This document shows, in pieces, positions 34,611 to 43,900 of a DNA stretch of 46,410 nt. Both the position numbers and the translations under genes were made by a program. The notes beneath the pieces were generated by a model. It was not told where the DNA came from. It did not search any database and saw only the letters and a list, made by a program, of their open reading frames with translations. Source of the DNA: Planctomyces sp. SH-PL62 (GTDB lineage Bacteria; Planctomycetota; Planctomycetia; Planctomycetales; Planctomycetaceae); contig CAMDPX010000027.1 in assembly GCA_945905295.1 (NCBI GenBank), forward strand, positions 1 through 46,410, written 5' to 3'. Positions within the stretch are counted from its first letter, which is position 1. Every line of letters starts with the position of its first letter.

Positions 34611-34654
34611 GCTATCGTGATAGCACACTAGCCCGGAAAGGCACGTTGCGTCAA
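34611..34654 (-). promoter_or_regulatory. Predicted promoter and operator of the gntR-ABC locus
   Basis: On the minus strand, TTGACG (34649-34654) and TAGTGT (34625-34630) are spaced by 18 bases; the -35 is good, the -10 weak. A perfect inverted repeat GCTATC-AC-GATAGC (34611-34624) sits immediately downstream of the -10, between it and the AGGAG of gntR. This is where a GntR-family repressor would block initiation. Autoregulation is inferred from position and symmetry only. Confidence 0.5.
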
Positions 34655-34675
34655 GTGGTTACCGAAGAATCATTG

Positions 34676-34743
34676 AGTAGCCGCCGTTCGCCAGAACGCG
34701 GGTGAATGGGCGACCGCCCGCGTTCTGGCGAACGGCGGCTACT
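34676..34743. repeat. Palindromic repeat, family C variant, downstream of hpnD
   Basis: Arms 34676-34702 and 34717-34743 are perfect 27-bp reverse complements (AGTAGCCGCCGTTCGCCAGA at the left end). It lies 19 bp past the hpnD stop, so it may terminate hpnC-hpnD, and it is related to 29628-29681. Confidence 0.92.
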
Positions 34744-34762
34744 GTCACGCCAGCGAGCCGGA

Positions 34763-35695
34763 TCAGCCCAGCAGCCGCTGATGAATCATCGCATCGGCAG
34801 CGATCCACAGCTTGCGCCAGCGCGGCAGCGAGACATGCTGGCGGAAGACATCGAACTTCCGACGCTCAATCTCGTGCAGCAATCCGCCATAAAGTTGCAG
34901 CATCGCCTTCAAGATCGGTCGACCATGCGGCTCCAAACAAGGGAGCAATTGCTCGGCGGAAAGATAGAACGACTTCGCCCGCTCTGCCTCGAATGCCATC
35001 AACGCGCGAAATCGATCATCGCAGTGTTGAGCGATCAAGTCTTCGACCGTCACACCGAACCGCTGCAAATCTTCCGCCGGCAGATACACGCGTCCGGCCA
35101 CCGCATCTTCGCCGACATCGCGCAGGATGTTCGTCAGTTGAAATGCCGTCCCACAGTCGATCGCGCGCCGAGTCGCCTCATCGCCGTGAAAGCCCCAGAT
35201 GTGAATGCAGCACAAGCCCACCGCGCCCGCCACGAGATAACAGTAGTCAGCGAGTTGATCGAATGTCTGAAAGCGTTCCGTCCCAATTTGAAATTTGAGA
35301 TTTGAGATTTCAAATTCCAAATCCGACCGCACACCGCGGACGACTGCAAACAGATGCTCGTGAGGAATCGCGAACTGCTCCGTGACGTCGCGCATCGCGG
35401 GCAGCACCAATCGAGCGCCTTCCGACCAACCGCTCGTGTCGTTGATCGACCAGCCGGGCCTCAGAGCATCGGTCAGTGATTGCTGCCACGCATCTAAGTC
35501 GGCAACGCGCTCCGGCAGCGTGCGATCCTCGGCGTCGCCGCAATCGTCGGTCACGCGCATGAAGGCGTACAACACGCACATCGCTCGATACTGAGCAGCA
35601 GGCAGGCCGCAGAACGAGTAATAAAAATTGCCGGCCGTCCGCTTCGTCAGCCGTTCGCAGTGGTCGTAGCAGTCGTCGAGCAACGTGCGACTCAT
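34763..35695 (-). CDS. hpnD: Squalene/phytoene synthase-like protein HpnD
   Basis: This 310-residue trans-prenyltransferase-fold enzyme has both Asp-rich motifs: DDCGD (50-54) and NILRDVGED (189-197). In the HpnCDE route, HpnD converts farnesyl diphosphate to presqualene diphosphate. The ATG at 35695 overlaps the hpnC stop by 4 bp. An insertion of about 13 residues (EFEISNLKFQIG, about 127-138) lies in a loop before FQTFDQLADYC. It is encoded by an A/T-rich family D repeat not expected in the family. The first motif lacks the third-position hydrophobic residue usual in DDIxD. hpnE is not in the window. Confidence 0.88.
   Translation of the reverse strand: MSRTLLDDCYDHCERLTKRTAGNFYYSFCGLPAAQYRAMCVLYAFMRVTDDCGDAEDRTLPERVADLDAWQQSLTDALRPGWSINDTSGWSEGARLVLPAMRDVTEQFAIPHEHLFAVVRGVRSDLEFEISNLKFQIGTERFQTFDQLADYCYLVAGAVGLCCIHIWGFHGDEATRRAIDCGTAFQLTNILRDVGEDAVAGRVYLPAEDLQRFGVTVEDLIAQHCDDRFRALMAFEAERAKSFYLSAEQLLPCLEPHGRPILKAMLQLYGGLLHEIERRKFDVFRQHVSLPRWRKLWIAADAMIHQRLLG
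35284..35322. repeat. A/T-rich repeat, family D, inside hpnD
   Basis: Within the hpnD frame the sequence changes abruptly to tandem TTTGAAATTTGAGATTTGAG-type units. It matches the units at 11360-11388 and 41460-41509 and translates as EFEISNLKFQ. It has not broken the reading frame. Confidence 0.85.
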
Positions 35696-36651
35696 GCCGC
35701 CACCTTCCGGCCGAGAGCCCGGCCCAGACACTTCAGCAGCAGGCCCGCTGCGTCCCACTTGGTCACGATCGGCCGCTGTTCCCAAACTCGATAGCCGACC
35801 TCGGCCACGCGATCGCAGACTTTGAGTCCCCCTTCACCGAACAGTTCGATGACGACTTGCAATCGGCCACGTAGTCGCGGAGCCAGTTCGCGGACCGCTG
35901 ACAAAATGGCGCGAGCACGTTCGACTTCAAACCGCATCAGCTCCACAAACGACTCGTTCGTGATTCGGCCAGCAAGGTCTTGTCGCGAGTACCCAAACCG
36001 CTCGCAGTCCGCGAGCGGCAAGTACGTCCGGCCGATGTCCGCATCGCGGGCGACATCCTGCCAGAAGTTCGCCAACTGCAACCCGGTGCAAACCGCATCG
36101 GACAATGCGACCGATCGCTCGTCATCGCAGCGACACAACCGCAGCACGATCCGCCCGACAGGATTCGCACTGTTCCGGCAATAGCCGAGCAGCTCCTCAA
36201 ACGTGTTGTAGGACGTGACTCGCTGATCCTGCTCAAACGCAGTCAGCAAATCGTCGAACGGTTCGCGTGCCAGATCAAACTCTCGCGCGGTCCGCTGCAA
36301 TGCCACGAACACCGGATGAGCCATCTCCTCACCCGCCCAACAGCGAGCCAACTCGCCGCGCCACCAGCCGAGCAACCGCGTCGAAAGGTCGCGGTCCCCC
36401 AGCTCATCTCCCAAGTCATCCGACCACCGGCAGTAGGCATAAACATTGAAGAACGGCTGCCGCAACTCGCGCGGCAACAGGCGAGCGATCAGCGGGAAGT
36501 TTTCGTAATGCGACGTCGCCAACTGCCGGCAATAGGCTTCCGCTTCCGCCAATCCAGGCCGGACGGAATTCGCCGGTGCGGCCAATTGCTCCACAACGCC
36601 AGGGCACCAGCGGTTCAACTCGTCGAGCAATTTCTGCGAAGCGTCAGACAT
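35692..36651 (-). CDS. hpnC: Squalene/phytoene synthase-like protein HpnC
   Basis: This 319-residue protein is the usual upstream partner of HpnD; HpnC turns presqualene diphosphate into hydroxysqualene. Motifs are SHYENFPLIARLLP, YAYCRWSDDLGDE (Asp78, Asp79, Asp82) and LQLANFWQDVARD (Asn195, Asp199, Asp203). The ATG at 36651 is chosen over one 8 codons upstream because the family sequence begins here; no clear Shine-Dalgarno sequence is visible. It overlaps hpnD by ATGA, so the two are translationally coupled. Together they supply part of the squalene/hopanoid pathway. Confidence 0.9.
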   Translation of the reverse strand: MSDASQKLLDELNRWCPGVVEQLAAPANSVRPGLAEAEAYCRQLATSHYENFPLIARLLPRELRQPFFNVYAYCRWSDDLGDELGDRDLSTRLLGWWRGELARCWAGEEMAHPVFVALQRTAREFDLAREPFDDLLTAFEQDQRVTSYNTFEELLGYCRNSANPVGRIVLRLCRCDDERSVALSDAVCTGLQLANFWQDVARDADIGRTYLPLADCERFGYSRQDLAGRITNESFVELMRFEVERARAILSAVRELAPRLRGRLQVVIELFGEGGLKVCDRVAEVGYRVWEQRPIVTKWDAAGLLLKCLGRALGRKVAA

Positions 36652-36708
36652 GCGTCGTAGGCTACTGCAACACATTCCCCTCAGCCAGAAACTCAGACGA
36701 CTGCTCAG

Positions 36709-36785
36709 GATCGCTCGTAGTGACCCGATTTATCGGGTCCAGATCGTGCGTTCGACCCCATAAATGGGGTCACTACGAGCGATCG
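36709..36785. repeat. Palindrome with two internal hairpins between hpnC and der
   Basis: Outer arms 36709-36726 and 36768-36785 are perfect 18-bp reverse complements (GATCGCTCGTAGTGACCC). Inside are ACCCGATTTATCGGGT (36723-36738) and ACCCCATAAATGGGGT (36755-36770). The element lies in the 236-bp divergent gap; the two promoters it must share are not identified. Confidence 0.88.
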
Positions 36786-36887
36786 TGCATAGTCCAACGA
36801 ATGGGCCAGCGTCGTCATCGAGTCCCCCAGCCGATAGACTCCGCCCCCCCGCAATACAATGCCTCTCGATTTTTGTGATTCTTATCC

Positions 36888-38336
36888 ATGCCAGTCCCGC
36901 AAGTGGCCATCATTGGCCGGCCGAATGTCGGCAAAAGTTCTATTCTGAATTGGCTCGCTCACAAGTTCGTCTCCGTCGTGGACCCGACGCCCGGTGTGAC
37001 TCGCGACCGCGTCTCGTATTTGATGTTCGAGGGGGACCGCTACTTCGAGCTGATCGACACCGGCGGCATCGGCATCGTGGACCGCGACGACCTGTCCGAG
37101 GACGTCGAACGCCAAATCCAAATCGGCATCGACCGGGCCGACCTGATCCTGTTCGTCGTCGACGGCAAGGAAGGCCCGATGCCGCTCGATCAGATCGTGG
37201 CCGATCGGCTGCGTCGCATCGATAAACCCAAGCTGCTGGTCGTCAACAAGTGCGACTCGCCGAAGACGGAAGACAACGTCCCCGAGTTCTATCGCCTGAT
37301 GAACGGGCCGACGGTCACGACCAGCGTCATCGGCAACCGCAACCGAGACGAACTCGTCGAAGCGATCCTCCAAAACCTGCCGGCCGCGGCCGAACACGAA
37401 GCCGAAGACGGCGCGTCGCTCGCGTCTGATCCAGAACTGAAATTCGCGATCGTCGGACGCCGCAACGTCGGCAAGAGCACGTTCATCAACGCGCTCGCCG
37501 AAGAAGAACGAGTCATCGTCTCCGAGATTCCCGGCACCACCCGCGACAGCATTGATGTCCGCTTCGAGATCGACGGCCTGCGTCTGCTGGCGATCGACAC
37601 GCCCGGAGTCCGCAAGAAGAAGAGCCTTGCCAACGACGTCGAGTTCTACGGCATGGTTCGCGCCCAAAAGAGTATTCGCCGCGCGGACGTCGTCTTCATG
37701 TTCTTCGATGCGACCGAGACTGTCTCGCGCGTCGACAAACAATTGGTCGATGAAATCGTCACGCAGCACAAGCCGGTGATCTTCGTCATCAACAAGTGGG
37801 ATTTGGCCAAAGAAGAAAACATGGACATGGAACGCTGGGGCGAATACCTCGGCAACCAATTCGCTTCGCTGCGATTCGCTCCGATGGCATTCCTGACGGC
37901 GAAGACCGGCAAGAACGTCCACAAGCTGGTGAACCTCGCGCAGAACATTTTCAAGCAGGCCCGCACGCGCGTCTCGACCGGCGAGATCAACCGCGTCGTC
38001 CGAGCCGCCGTCTATCGCAATCGTCCCCCCGTCCGCCGCAACCAGACGCCGAAAATTTACTTCGCCACGCAAGTCGCGACCGAACCGCCGACGATCGTCT
38101 TAAAGTGCAACAACCCGACGCTGTTCGATAACTCGTGGCAGCGGTATTTGCTCGGCGTGATGCGAGAAGAGCTCCCGTTCCACGAAGTGCCGATCAAGCT
38201 CTATCTCCGCCAGCGAGAACAAGCTGAAGAACGCAGCTCCTCTGGCGAACGAAACCACGAACCTGCCCCCCTTCAGCGAGGTGTTTCGAGGAAAGAAGAC
38301 GACGACGAAGAAGTGGATTGGGGCGACGAGGTTTAG
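36888..38336 (+). CDS. der: Ribosome-assembly GTPase Der (EngA)
   Basis: This 482-residue protein has two tandem GTPase domains and a C-terminal KH-like domain, the hallmark of Der. Domain 1: GRPNVGKS (10-17), TPGVTRD, DTGG (57-60), NKCD (120-123). Domain 2: GRRNVGKS (190-197), PGTTRD, DTPG (237-240), NKWD (302-305). It is needed for 50S ribosomal subunit assembly. In domain 1 the G5 region reads TTSVIGNRNRDEL instead of a typical SAxxxxG. The tail is acidic (EEDDDEEVDWGDEV-like). It appears to be transcribed alone. The ATG at 36888 starts directly before the first domain. Confidence 0.95.
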   Translation: MPVPQVAIIGRPNVGKSSILNWLAHKFVSVVDPTPGVTRDRVSYLMFEGDRYFELIDTGGIGIVDRDDLSEDVERQIQIGIDRADLILFVVDGKEGPMPLDQIVADRLRRIDKPKLLVVNKCDSPKTEDNVPEFYRLMNGPTVTTSVIGNRNRDELVEAILQNLPAAAEHEAEDGASLASDPELKFAIVGRRNVGKSTFINALAEEERVIVSEIPGTTRDSIDVRFEIDGLRLLAIDTPGVRKKKSLANDVEFYGMVRAQKSIRRADVVFMFFDATETVSRVDKQLVDEIVTQHKPVIFVINKWDLAKEENMDMERWGEYLGNQFASLRFAPMAFLTAKTGKNVHKLVNLAQNIFKQARTRVSTGEINRVVRAAVYRNRPPVRRNQTPKIYFATQVATEPPTIVLKCNNPTLFDNSWQRYLLGVMREELPFHEVPIKLYLRQREQAEERSSSGERNHEPAPLQRGVSRKEDDDEEVDWGDEV

Positions 38337-38449
38337 GCACCCAATTGGCAATGAAGGACCGGCACCGTCAACGCGGTGATCGTATCGGTTCCGTGGCCCG
38401 TACCAGTTCCCGGCCCCGTATCGGCTCTTCGACCCGGTTTCGGCTCCCC

Positions 38450-38660
38450 GGCCCAACGGGCCATTCGTTCGTCCAGCCAGGGCCAGCGGCCCTGGGAGGA
38501 GTGATGGCCCCAAGAAGCGCAGGCCCAACGGGCCGACCGTTCTTCTCGCCGTTGAGCGAAAGATCAGAGGCGATCGAACGACCGGCCCGTTGGGCCTCAG
38601 GCAAAATGTGATACCCAATACCAGGGCCGTTGGCCCTGGCTGGGAGAATGGATGGCCCTT
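38450..38660. repeat. Cluster of GGCCCAACGGGCC-type palindromes after der
   Basis: Several short palindromes recur in mirror order. They are GGCCCAACGGGCC (38450-38462 and 38522-38534), GGCCCGTTGGGCC (38584-38596), CCAGGGCCAGCGGCCCTGG near 38477-38495, CCAGGGCCGTTGGCCCTGG near 38621-38639, and a GGCCC(TTC)GGGCC ending near 38666. Overall the two halves form a larger inverted repeat. The rest of the 494-bp gap (38337-38830) shows no gene; the flanks are GC-rich hairpin remnants. Confidence 0.85.
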
Positions 38661-38830
38661 CGGGCCGAAGACTCGAACTCACGACTCATTCGGTCGTTGA
38701 TTTCCCACCTGCGGTGTTAGCGATTGCTCGCGTAGCCGCAACCGCAACCATCAGGAAGTGGTGGATTCGCAACGATTGATTCCGCTCCCTGACGGTCGCG
38801 GCTCCATGAATCGTTTTTCTCAACAAGCGG

Positions 38831-39181
38831 CTACTCCACTTCATGCACATCGTGCATCACGCCGCGTGGCACGCAGACCACCAGCACGGTCAGATCGCCA
38901 ACGGCTTTGTGCTTGATGCCGCGCGGAACATACACGACCACGCCCTTGTGCAATTCGATCTCGGTGCCATCGAGCGTCATCGTCCCCCGGCCGTCGATCA
39001 CGTAATAGAACTCATCGGTGTGAGCGTGATAGTGCAGCTTGGCATCATGGATCTGAACCTGATGCACCTCACCCGCCGCGCCGTCTTTCTCTTCGATGAG
39101 GCAACGAATCTCACCGCAGGTCTCCGCCCACGGAGTCACCTCGGTGGGGTCACGACGCAGGAAGCTGGGAGGTTGGCTCAT
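38831..39181 (-). CDS. Small cupin-domain protein
   Basis: This 116-residue single-domain cupin has metal-site motif 1 in KLHYHAHTDEFYYVIDGRG (His/His/Glu) and motif 2 in VPRGIKHKA (His). No signal peptide is present, so it is cytoplasmic. The family ranges from sugar epimerases to dioxygenases and sensor proteins, so substrate cannot be given. A GGAAGG-like Shine-Dalgarno sequence precedes the ATG at 39181. It lies downstream of the amidohydrolase on the same strand, separated by a family A palindrome. Confidence 0.85.
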   Translation of the reverse strand: MSQPPSFLRRDPTEVTPWAETCGEIRCLIEEKDGAAGEVHQVQIHDAKLHYHAHTDEFYYVIDGRGTMTLDGTEIELHKGVVVYVPRGIKHKAVGDLTVLVVCVPRGVMHDVHEVE

Positions 39182-39191
39182 GGGTTTCCTT

Positions 39192-39277
39192 CCGTAGGTC
39201 AGCCTTTCCAGGCTGACACGATTAAGGATTGACGTGGTTTTGCCAATTCGGGTCAGGCTGGAAAGCCTGACCTACGG
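39192..39277. repeat. Palindromic repeat, family A, between amidohydrolase and cupin genes
   Basis: Arms 39192-39217 and 39252-39277 (CCGTAGGTCAGCC...) match with two mismatches. The linker has ATTAAGGATTGACGTGGTTT and TGCCAATTCGGG, as in the other family A copies. The TAG stop of the amidohydrolase (39272-39274) lies inside the right arm. Confidence 0.92.
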
Positions 39278-40651
39278 TTTGTGCTTCCACAACCGGTCCT
39301 TGAGCTGCGGGAACAACTCCAGCGCGTTGTCGCGCATGATTTGTTTGCCGATGCGGTCGGCGTGTTCTTCCACCAAATCGCCGCGATCGACTTTCTCGGC
39401 GAGCACTTCGGCGATGCAGCGGCGAGTCAGTTCGGTTGAGCCGTAGATCCCTTCGCCGTGATTGCAGTCGCCGCCCCACAGGATGCGGGTCGAGGGCATT
39501 TGCTCCAGCCATTCGTGGTAGGCGCGTTTGCCCATTGAATAGCTGAGGCTCGGCAGCCAGACGCTGTCGATCCAGACGTGGTGCCAATGCCGCAGCAGGA
39601 TTGCTCCGGTCTCGCCGACCCACGGGTAGCCGCCGTGGAACAGGATGAACTTCGTTTTCAGATTCGCCTCGATCAGATCGACCAGCAGCAGCGGGTTCGA
39701 GCTTTGAATGCGGCCGTGACCCGTGTGGATCTGGAACGGCAGTTCGTATTGAGCACTCAGTTCGCACAGCCGCCAGAAGACGAAATCCTCGAAGTCCTTG
39801 ATCTGTTCTGGAGTCAGCGCCGTGCGTCGCTTGCCGAACGCGGCCTCGGCTCGTTCCTTCGTCACGCGGTCGAACTTGAGCGTCCGCTGATAGGCCAGCG
39901 TCGATTTCAGACAGACGGCTCCATTGTCTTTCGCTTCGAGGAACAGCCGGTCGAGCACCTTCAAGAAATCGTCCATCGAGTTCAGCGGCAGGCCGTGCTT
40001 GGTCGCGAACTCGTAAGGGCTGTCGAACGGGTTGCCGTACTCGGACGCATGAAAGCCGCTCACCAGCGAGGTCACGTTGAAGACCAGCACTTCATACGGA
40101 TAGGTCGTCTGAAACGAGAGCCTCGCCCAGTACGGGTCGTTGAACATCAGCTCGATGTTCGATCGCTCGGTGACGACGTGGTTGAGCCATTTCTGATCGC
40201 GATAGTTGTCGAAGATTTTGCGATCGAGTTCCTTCGCTTGCGCATCGGTCACGTGATCCCAATCGACGCCGTAGAGATCCTGCAACGCGATCTGCGTGTA
40301 GCGATAGAAGCTGGTGGCTCGCGAGTTATCCCAATCGTCCTTGGCGTCTTTCCACCAGTCCTCGAACTCCATCTTCGGCTGCCACGGAGTCAACCGGCCC
40401 ACCTGCGTCCAATAGCTGTTGCCCCAAATGCTCGAAAGATTCATCCCCTTGCCGAGCTTCGTCTCGCGATACCCCGGCAGCCGCTCGAACGGCCACAGAT
40501 GATCGTGAGTGTCGATCGCCGGCACGGCGTCGATCTTCACTTTGATCCGTCTGTAGGTTTCGGTCTGCCGAGTGGCTTGAGCCGATGCAGGCATTGGCGT
40601 CGCAAGCCAACTCGCAACGATCATGAACATCGAAAAGTATCGGTGATACAT
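39272..40651 (-). CDS. Exported amidohydrolase-2 family protein
   Basis: This 459-residue protein has a signal peptide (MYHRYFSMFMIVASWLATPM). The metal-dependent TIM-barrel domain has DTHDHLWPFE (Asp47, His49, His51) at the first strand, FQIHTGHGR, FHGGYPWVGE and the late Asp in LWGGDCNHGEG. The pattern fits amidohydrolase-2/uronate isomerase-like enzymes. The substrate is unknown. A GAGGGGG precedes the ATG at 40651 by about 6 bases. Its stop is supplied by a family A repeat. Confidence 0.85.
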   Translation of the reverse strand: MYHRYFSMFMIVASWLATPMPASAQATRQTETYRRIKVKIDAVPAIDTHDHLWPFERLPGYRETKLGKGMNLSSIWGNSYWTQVGRLTPWQPKMEFEDWWKDAKDDWDNSRATSFYRYTQIALQDLYGVDWDHVTDAQAKELDRKIFDNYRDQKWLNHVVTERSNIELMFNDPYWARLSFQTTYPYEVLVFNVTSLVSGFHASEYGNPFDSPYEFATKHGLPLNSMDDFLKVLDRLFLEAKDNGAVCLKSTLAYQRTLKFDRVTKERAEAAFGKRRTALTPEQIKDFEDFVFWRLCELSAQYELPFQIHTGHGRIQSSNPLLLVDLIEANLKTKFILFHGGYPWVGETGAILLRHWHHVWIDSVWLPSLSYSMGKRAYHEWLEQMPSTRILWGGDCNHGEGIYGSTELTRRCIAEVLAEKVDRGDLVEEHADRIGKQIMRDNALELFPQLKDRLWKHKP

Positions 40652-40715
40652 GGCAACCCCCTCTTTGAGACCTTGAGCAACGAACGTTGGAGTGAATGAA
40701 ATCCGTTTTGCGTTT

Positions 40716-40791
40716 CATTCGCGCTCCATTCGATTCGCGCGGCAATGTTTGTTTTTTGATGTGGCCGCGCGAATCGAATGGAGCGCGAATG
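40716..40791. repeat. Perfect 28-bp inverted repeat between divergent genes
   Basis: Arms 40716-40743 and 40764-40791 are exact reverse complements (CATTCGCGCTCCATTCGATT at the left end) with a T-rich 20-base loop. The rest of the 345-bp gap (40652-40996) shows no gene or recognised site. Confidence 0.92.
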
Positions 40792-40996
40792 GACGCAGTC
40801 GGAGACACGGCTTGGGAAGATTGACCTTCGGTGGGAGCCGGATTCGACTGCTGAATCTTGACGATGGATCAAACGGAAGCAACTTCGCGGTTGAGTCCCC
40901 CGTCTTACTCGGAGAGAATCCATTCGATCCTTTTGAGCGCCCCCTGCCTGTATTCCCGCCACCGTCTCCCTCCTTGCCTGCTGCCGAGGTTTTCCG

Positions 40997-43900
40997 ATGC
41001 GAGCTGCTCGCTTTCTGTTAATTGCCGTCGGTGTGCTCATTGCTTGTGCCGCCGTGGAGAGAATCGGCCACGCCGAAGAACTGACCTTCGAGACGCACGT
41101 GCGGCCGATCCTGAAGGCTCACTGCTTCGACTGCCACGGGGCCGAGGAGGAGTTGAAAGGCAAGCTCGACCTGCGACTGGTGCGGCTGATGAAACGTGGA
41201 GGCGAAACCGGTCCCGCCGTCGAACCCGGTAAGCCAGAGACGAGCTTGCTCCTGCAACGGATCAAAGCGGGCGAGATGCCGCCCGGTCCGGCGAAGGTGT
41301 CGGCGCGCGAGATCGCCGTGCTCGAAAAATGGATTGCGGGTGGAGCGAAGGCCGCTCGAGCGGAACCAGCGGAGATCGGCAAAGGGTTGGGGATCACCGA
41401 CGAAGAGCGGGCGTATTGGGCGTTCCGGCCGTTGGTTCAGCCGCGTGTGCCGAGTTCGGATCTGAAATCTGAAATTTCAAATTTGAAATCTCAAATCTCA
41501 AATCTCGAATTGCTGAGTCGCACTCCGATCGACCGCTTCGTTCTCGCGAAGCTGCAAGAGCGTGGACTCTCGTTTGGTCCCGATGCCGATAAAGCGACGC
41601 TCATCAAGCGAGCGTACTTCGATCTCATCGGCCTGCCTCCATCGCGCGACGAAGTGGATGAGTTCGTCAACGATTCCGAACCCGATGCCTACGAACGCTT
41701 GTTGGATCGATTGCTGGCGTCGCCGCATTACGGTGAGCGCTGGGGGCGGCATTGGTTGGATGCGGCGGGCTACGCTGACTCGGACGGCTACACGATCAAC
41801 GATCGGGATCGGCCTTGGGCGTACAAGTATCGTGATTGGGTCATTCGAGCGCTCAACGACGACAAGCCGATCGACGAGTTCATTGTCGAGCAACTTGCCG
41901 GCGACGAATTCCTCAACGGCAAGTTTGGGAACTTGTCGCCGATCGACATCGACCGGCTGACGGCGACCGGATTTCTCCGCATGGTGTCGGACGGTGCCGG
42001 TGATGGTTCGGTCGATCAGGACTTGGCGATGAATGCGGTCATGGCCGACACGCTCAAGATGGTCAGCTCGACGCTGCTGGGGCTGACGGTCGGATGTGCT
42101 CAGTGTCATGACCATCGGTATGACCCGATCTCGCAAGTCGATTACTACCGGCTGCGAGCGATCTTCGAGCCGGCCTTGAATTGGAAGCGCTGGCAGGGGC
42201 GATTGAAGACGCTCTACACCGACGCTGATCGCGCGGCCTCAGCGGCGATTGAAGCGGACGTTGCGAAGGTGGCAACTGAGAAGAACTCCAAGCAAACCGA
42301 GTACATGGCGAAGGCTCTTGAATTGGAACTCGCCAAGCATCCCGAAGAACTGCGAAGCAAGCTGCGCGACGCCTACAACACACCGGCCGACAAACGGACG
42401 CCGGAGCAGCAACAACTCTTGAAGGAGCGACCCAGCGTCAACATCTCCCCCGGCGTGCTGTATCAATACTTGCCGAAAGAGGCCGACGAATTGAAGGGCT
42501 TCGACACGCGCATGGCAGAGATGCGCTCGAAGAAACCGGTCGAGGAATATCTACACTGCCTCGCCGAAGAAGATGGTGAGCCTCCCGTAACCCACTTGTT
42601 CCATCGCGGTGATCATCGCCAACCCAAAGAGGCAGTCACGGCCGCGATGTTGGAGATCGCGACGCCACCCGGACAACGCGTCGAGTTCCCGGTCAACGAT
42701 CCGTCGATCAATTCCTCCGGCCGTCGTTTGGCCTTCGCCAAGCATCTCGTCAGCGGTCGCGATCCGCTGTTTCCACGAGCGATCGCCAATCGCCTCTGGC
42801 TGCACCACTTCGGCCGAGGTCTCGTCAACACGCCAGGCGACTTCGGCCAACTTGGCGAACGCCCGACGCATCCGGAGTTGCTGGACTGGCTGGCAGCGGA
42901 AGTCGTAGGTCAGGCTTTCCAGCCTGACCCAACGAAGCCCGAACCGGTCAGCCTGGAAAGGCTGACCTACGGCTTCAAGCGTCAGCATCGCTTGATGATG
43001 ACCTCAACAACCTATCGCCAATCCGCAGCGCGACGGCCAGAACTCGAAGCCGTCGATCCGAGCAATCAGCTCTTCGGCCGCATGAGCGTGCGGCGACTGG
43101 ATGCCGAAGTGCTGCGCGATCGAGTGCTCGCCAGCAGCGGGTCGCTCCAACAGGTGATGTTCGGCAAGCCGGTTGCCGTCGCCGAGGATTTCGTAGGGCA
43201 AGTCATCGTCAACGACACATCGCGCCGCAGCATCTACGTCCAACAGAAGCGGAGCAAACCCGAAACACTGATGCGAGCCTTCGACGCACCCGTCATGGAA
43301 TGCAACTGCGACAAACGCCCGACCTCCACGGTCGCGACGCAATCGCTGATGCTCATGAATAACGAGTTCGTGCTGAAGCAAGCCTCGCTGCTCGCCGAAC
43401 GAGTTCGTCGGGAAACCGTCGTCGAATTGCCTTCGGCGAGCCAGAGGGCGTTAGCCCCTGGACAAGATCGCGACGGTCCGGGGGCTGACGCCCTCCGGGT
43501 CGCCGAACTGCCGCCACGACCAAGCGACCTCTGGCAGATCGGCTACGGTGAGTTCGACGCCTCGACGAAGCGGACGAAGTCATTCACGAAGTTCCCACAT
43601 TGGACCGGCTCACAATGGCAAGGCGGCCCCATCATGCCGGACCCGCAAATCGGCTGGGCCTTCCTGCACGCATCCGGAGGCCACGCCGGCAACGATCAAC
43701 AACGCTCCCCCATGCGCCGCTGGACCGCACCGCTAACCGGCATCGTTTCAATCACCGGCAGCCTGCATCACCCCAGCGAGAACGGCGACGGCGTCCGCAG
43801 CCGAGTCATCTCCAGCCGCAGCGGACTCGCCGGTGAATGGATCGCCGAGCACAAAGCCGTCGACACCAACATCGCCACGATCGAAGTGCAGACTGGCGAC

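Noticed and set aside
36882-38072. Minus-strand open frame of 396 codons opposite der
   Set aside because: Antisense to der; acidic and Val-rich low-quality translation typical of a shadow frame.
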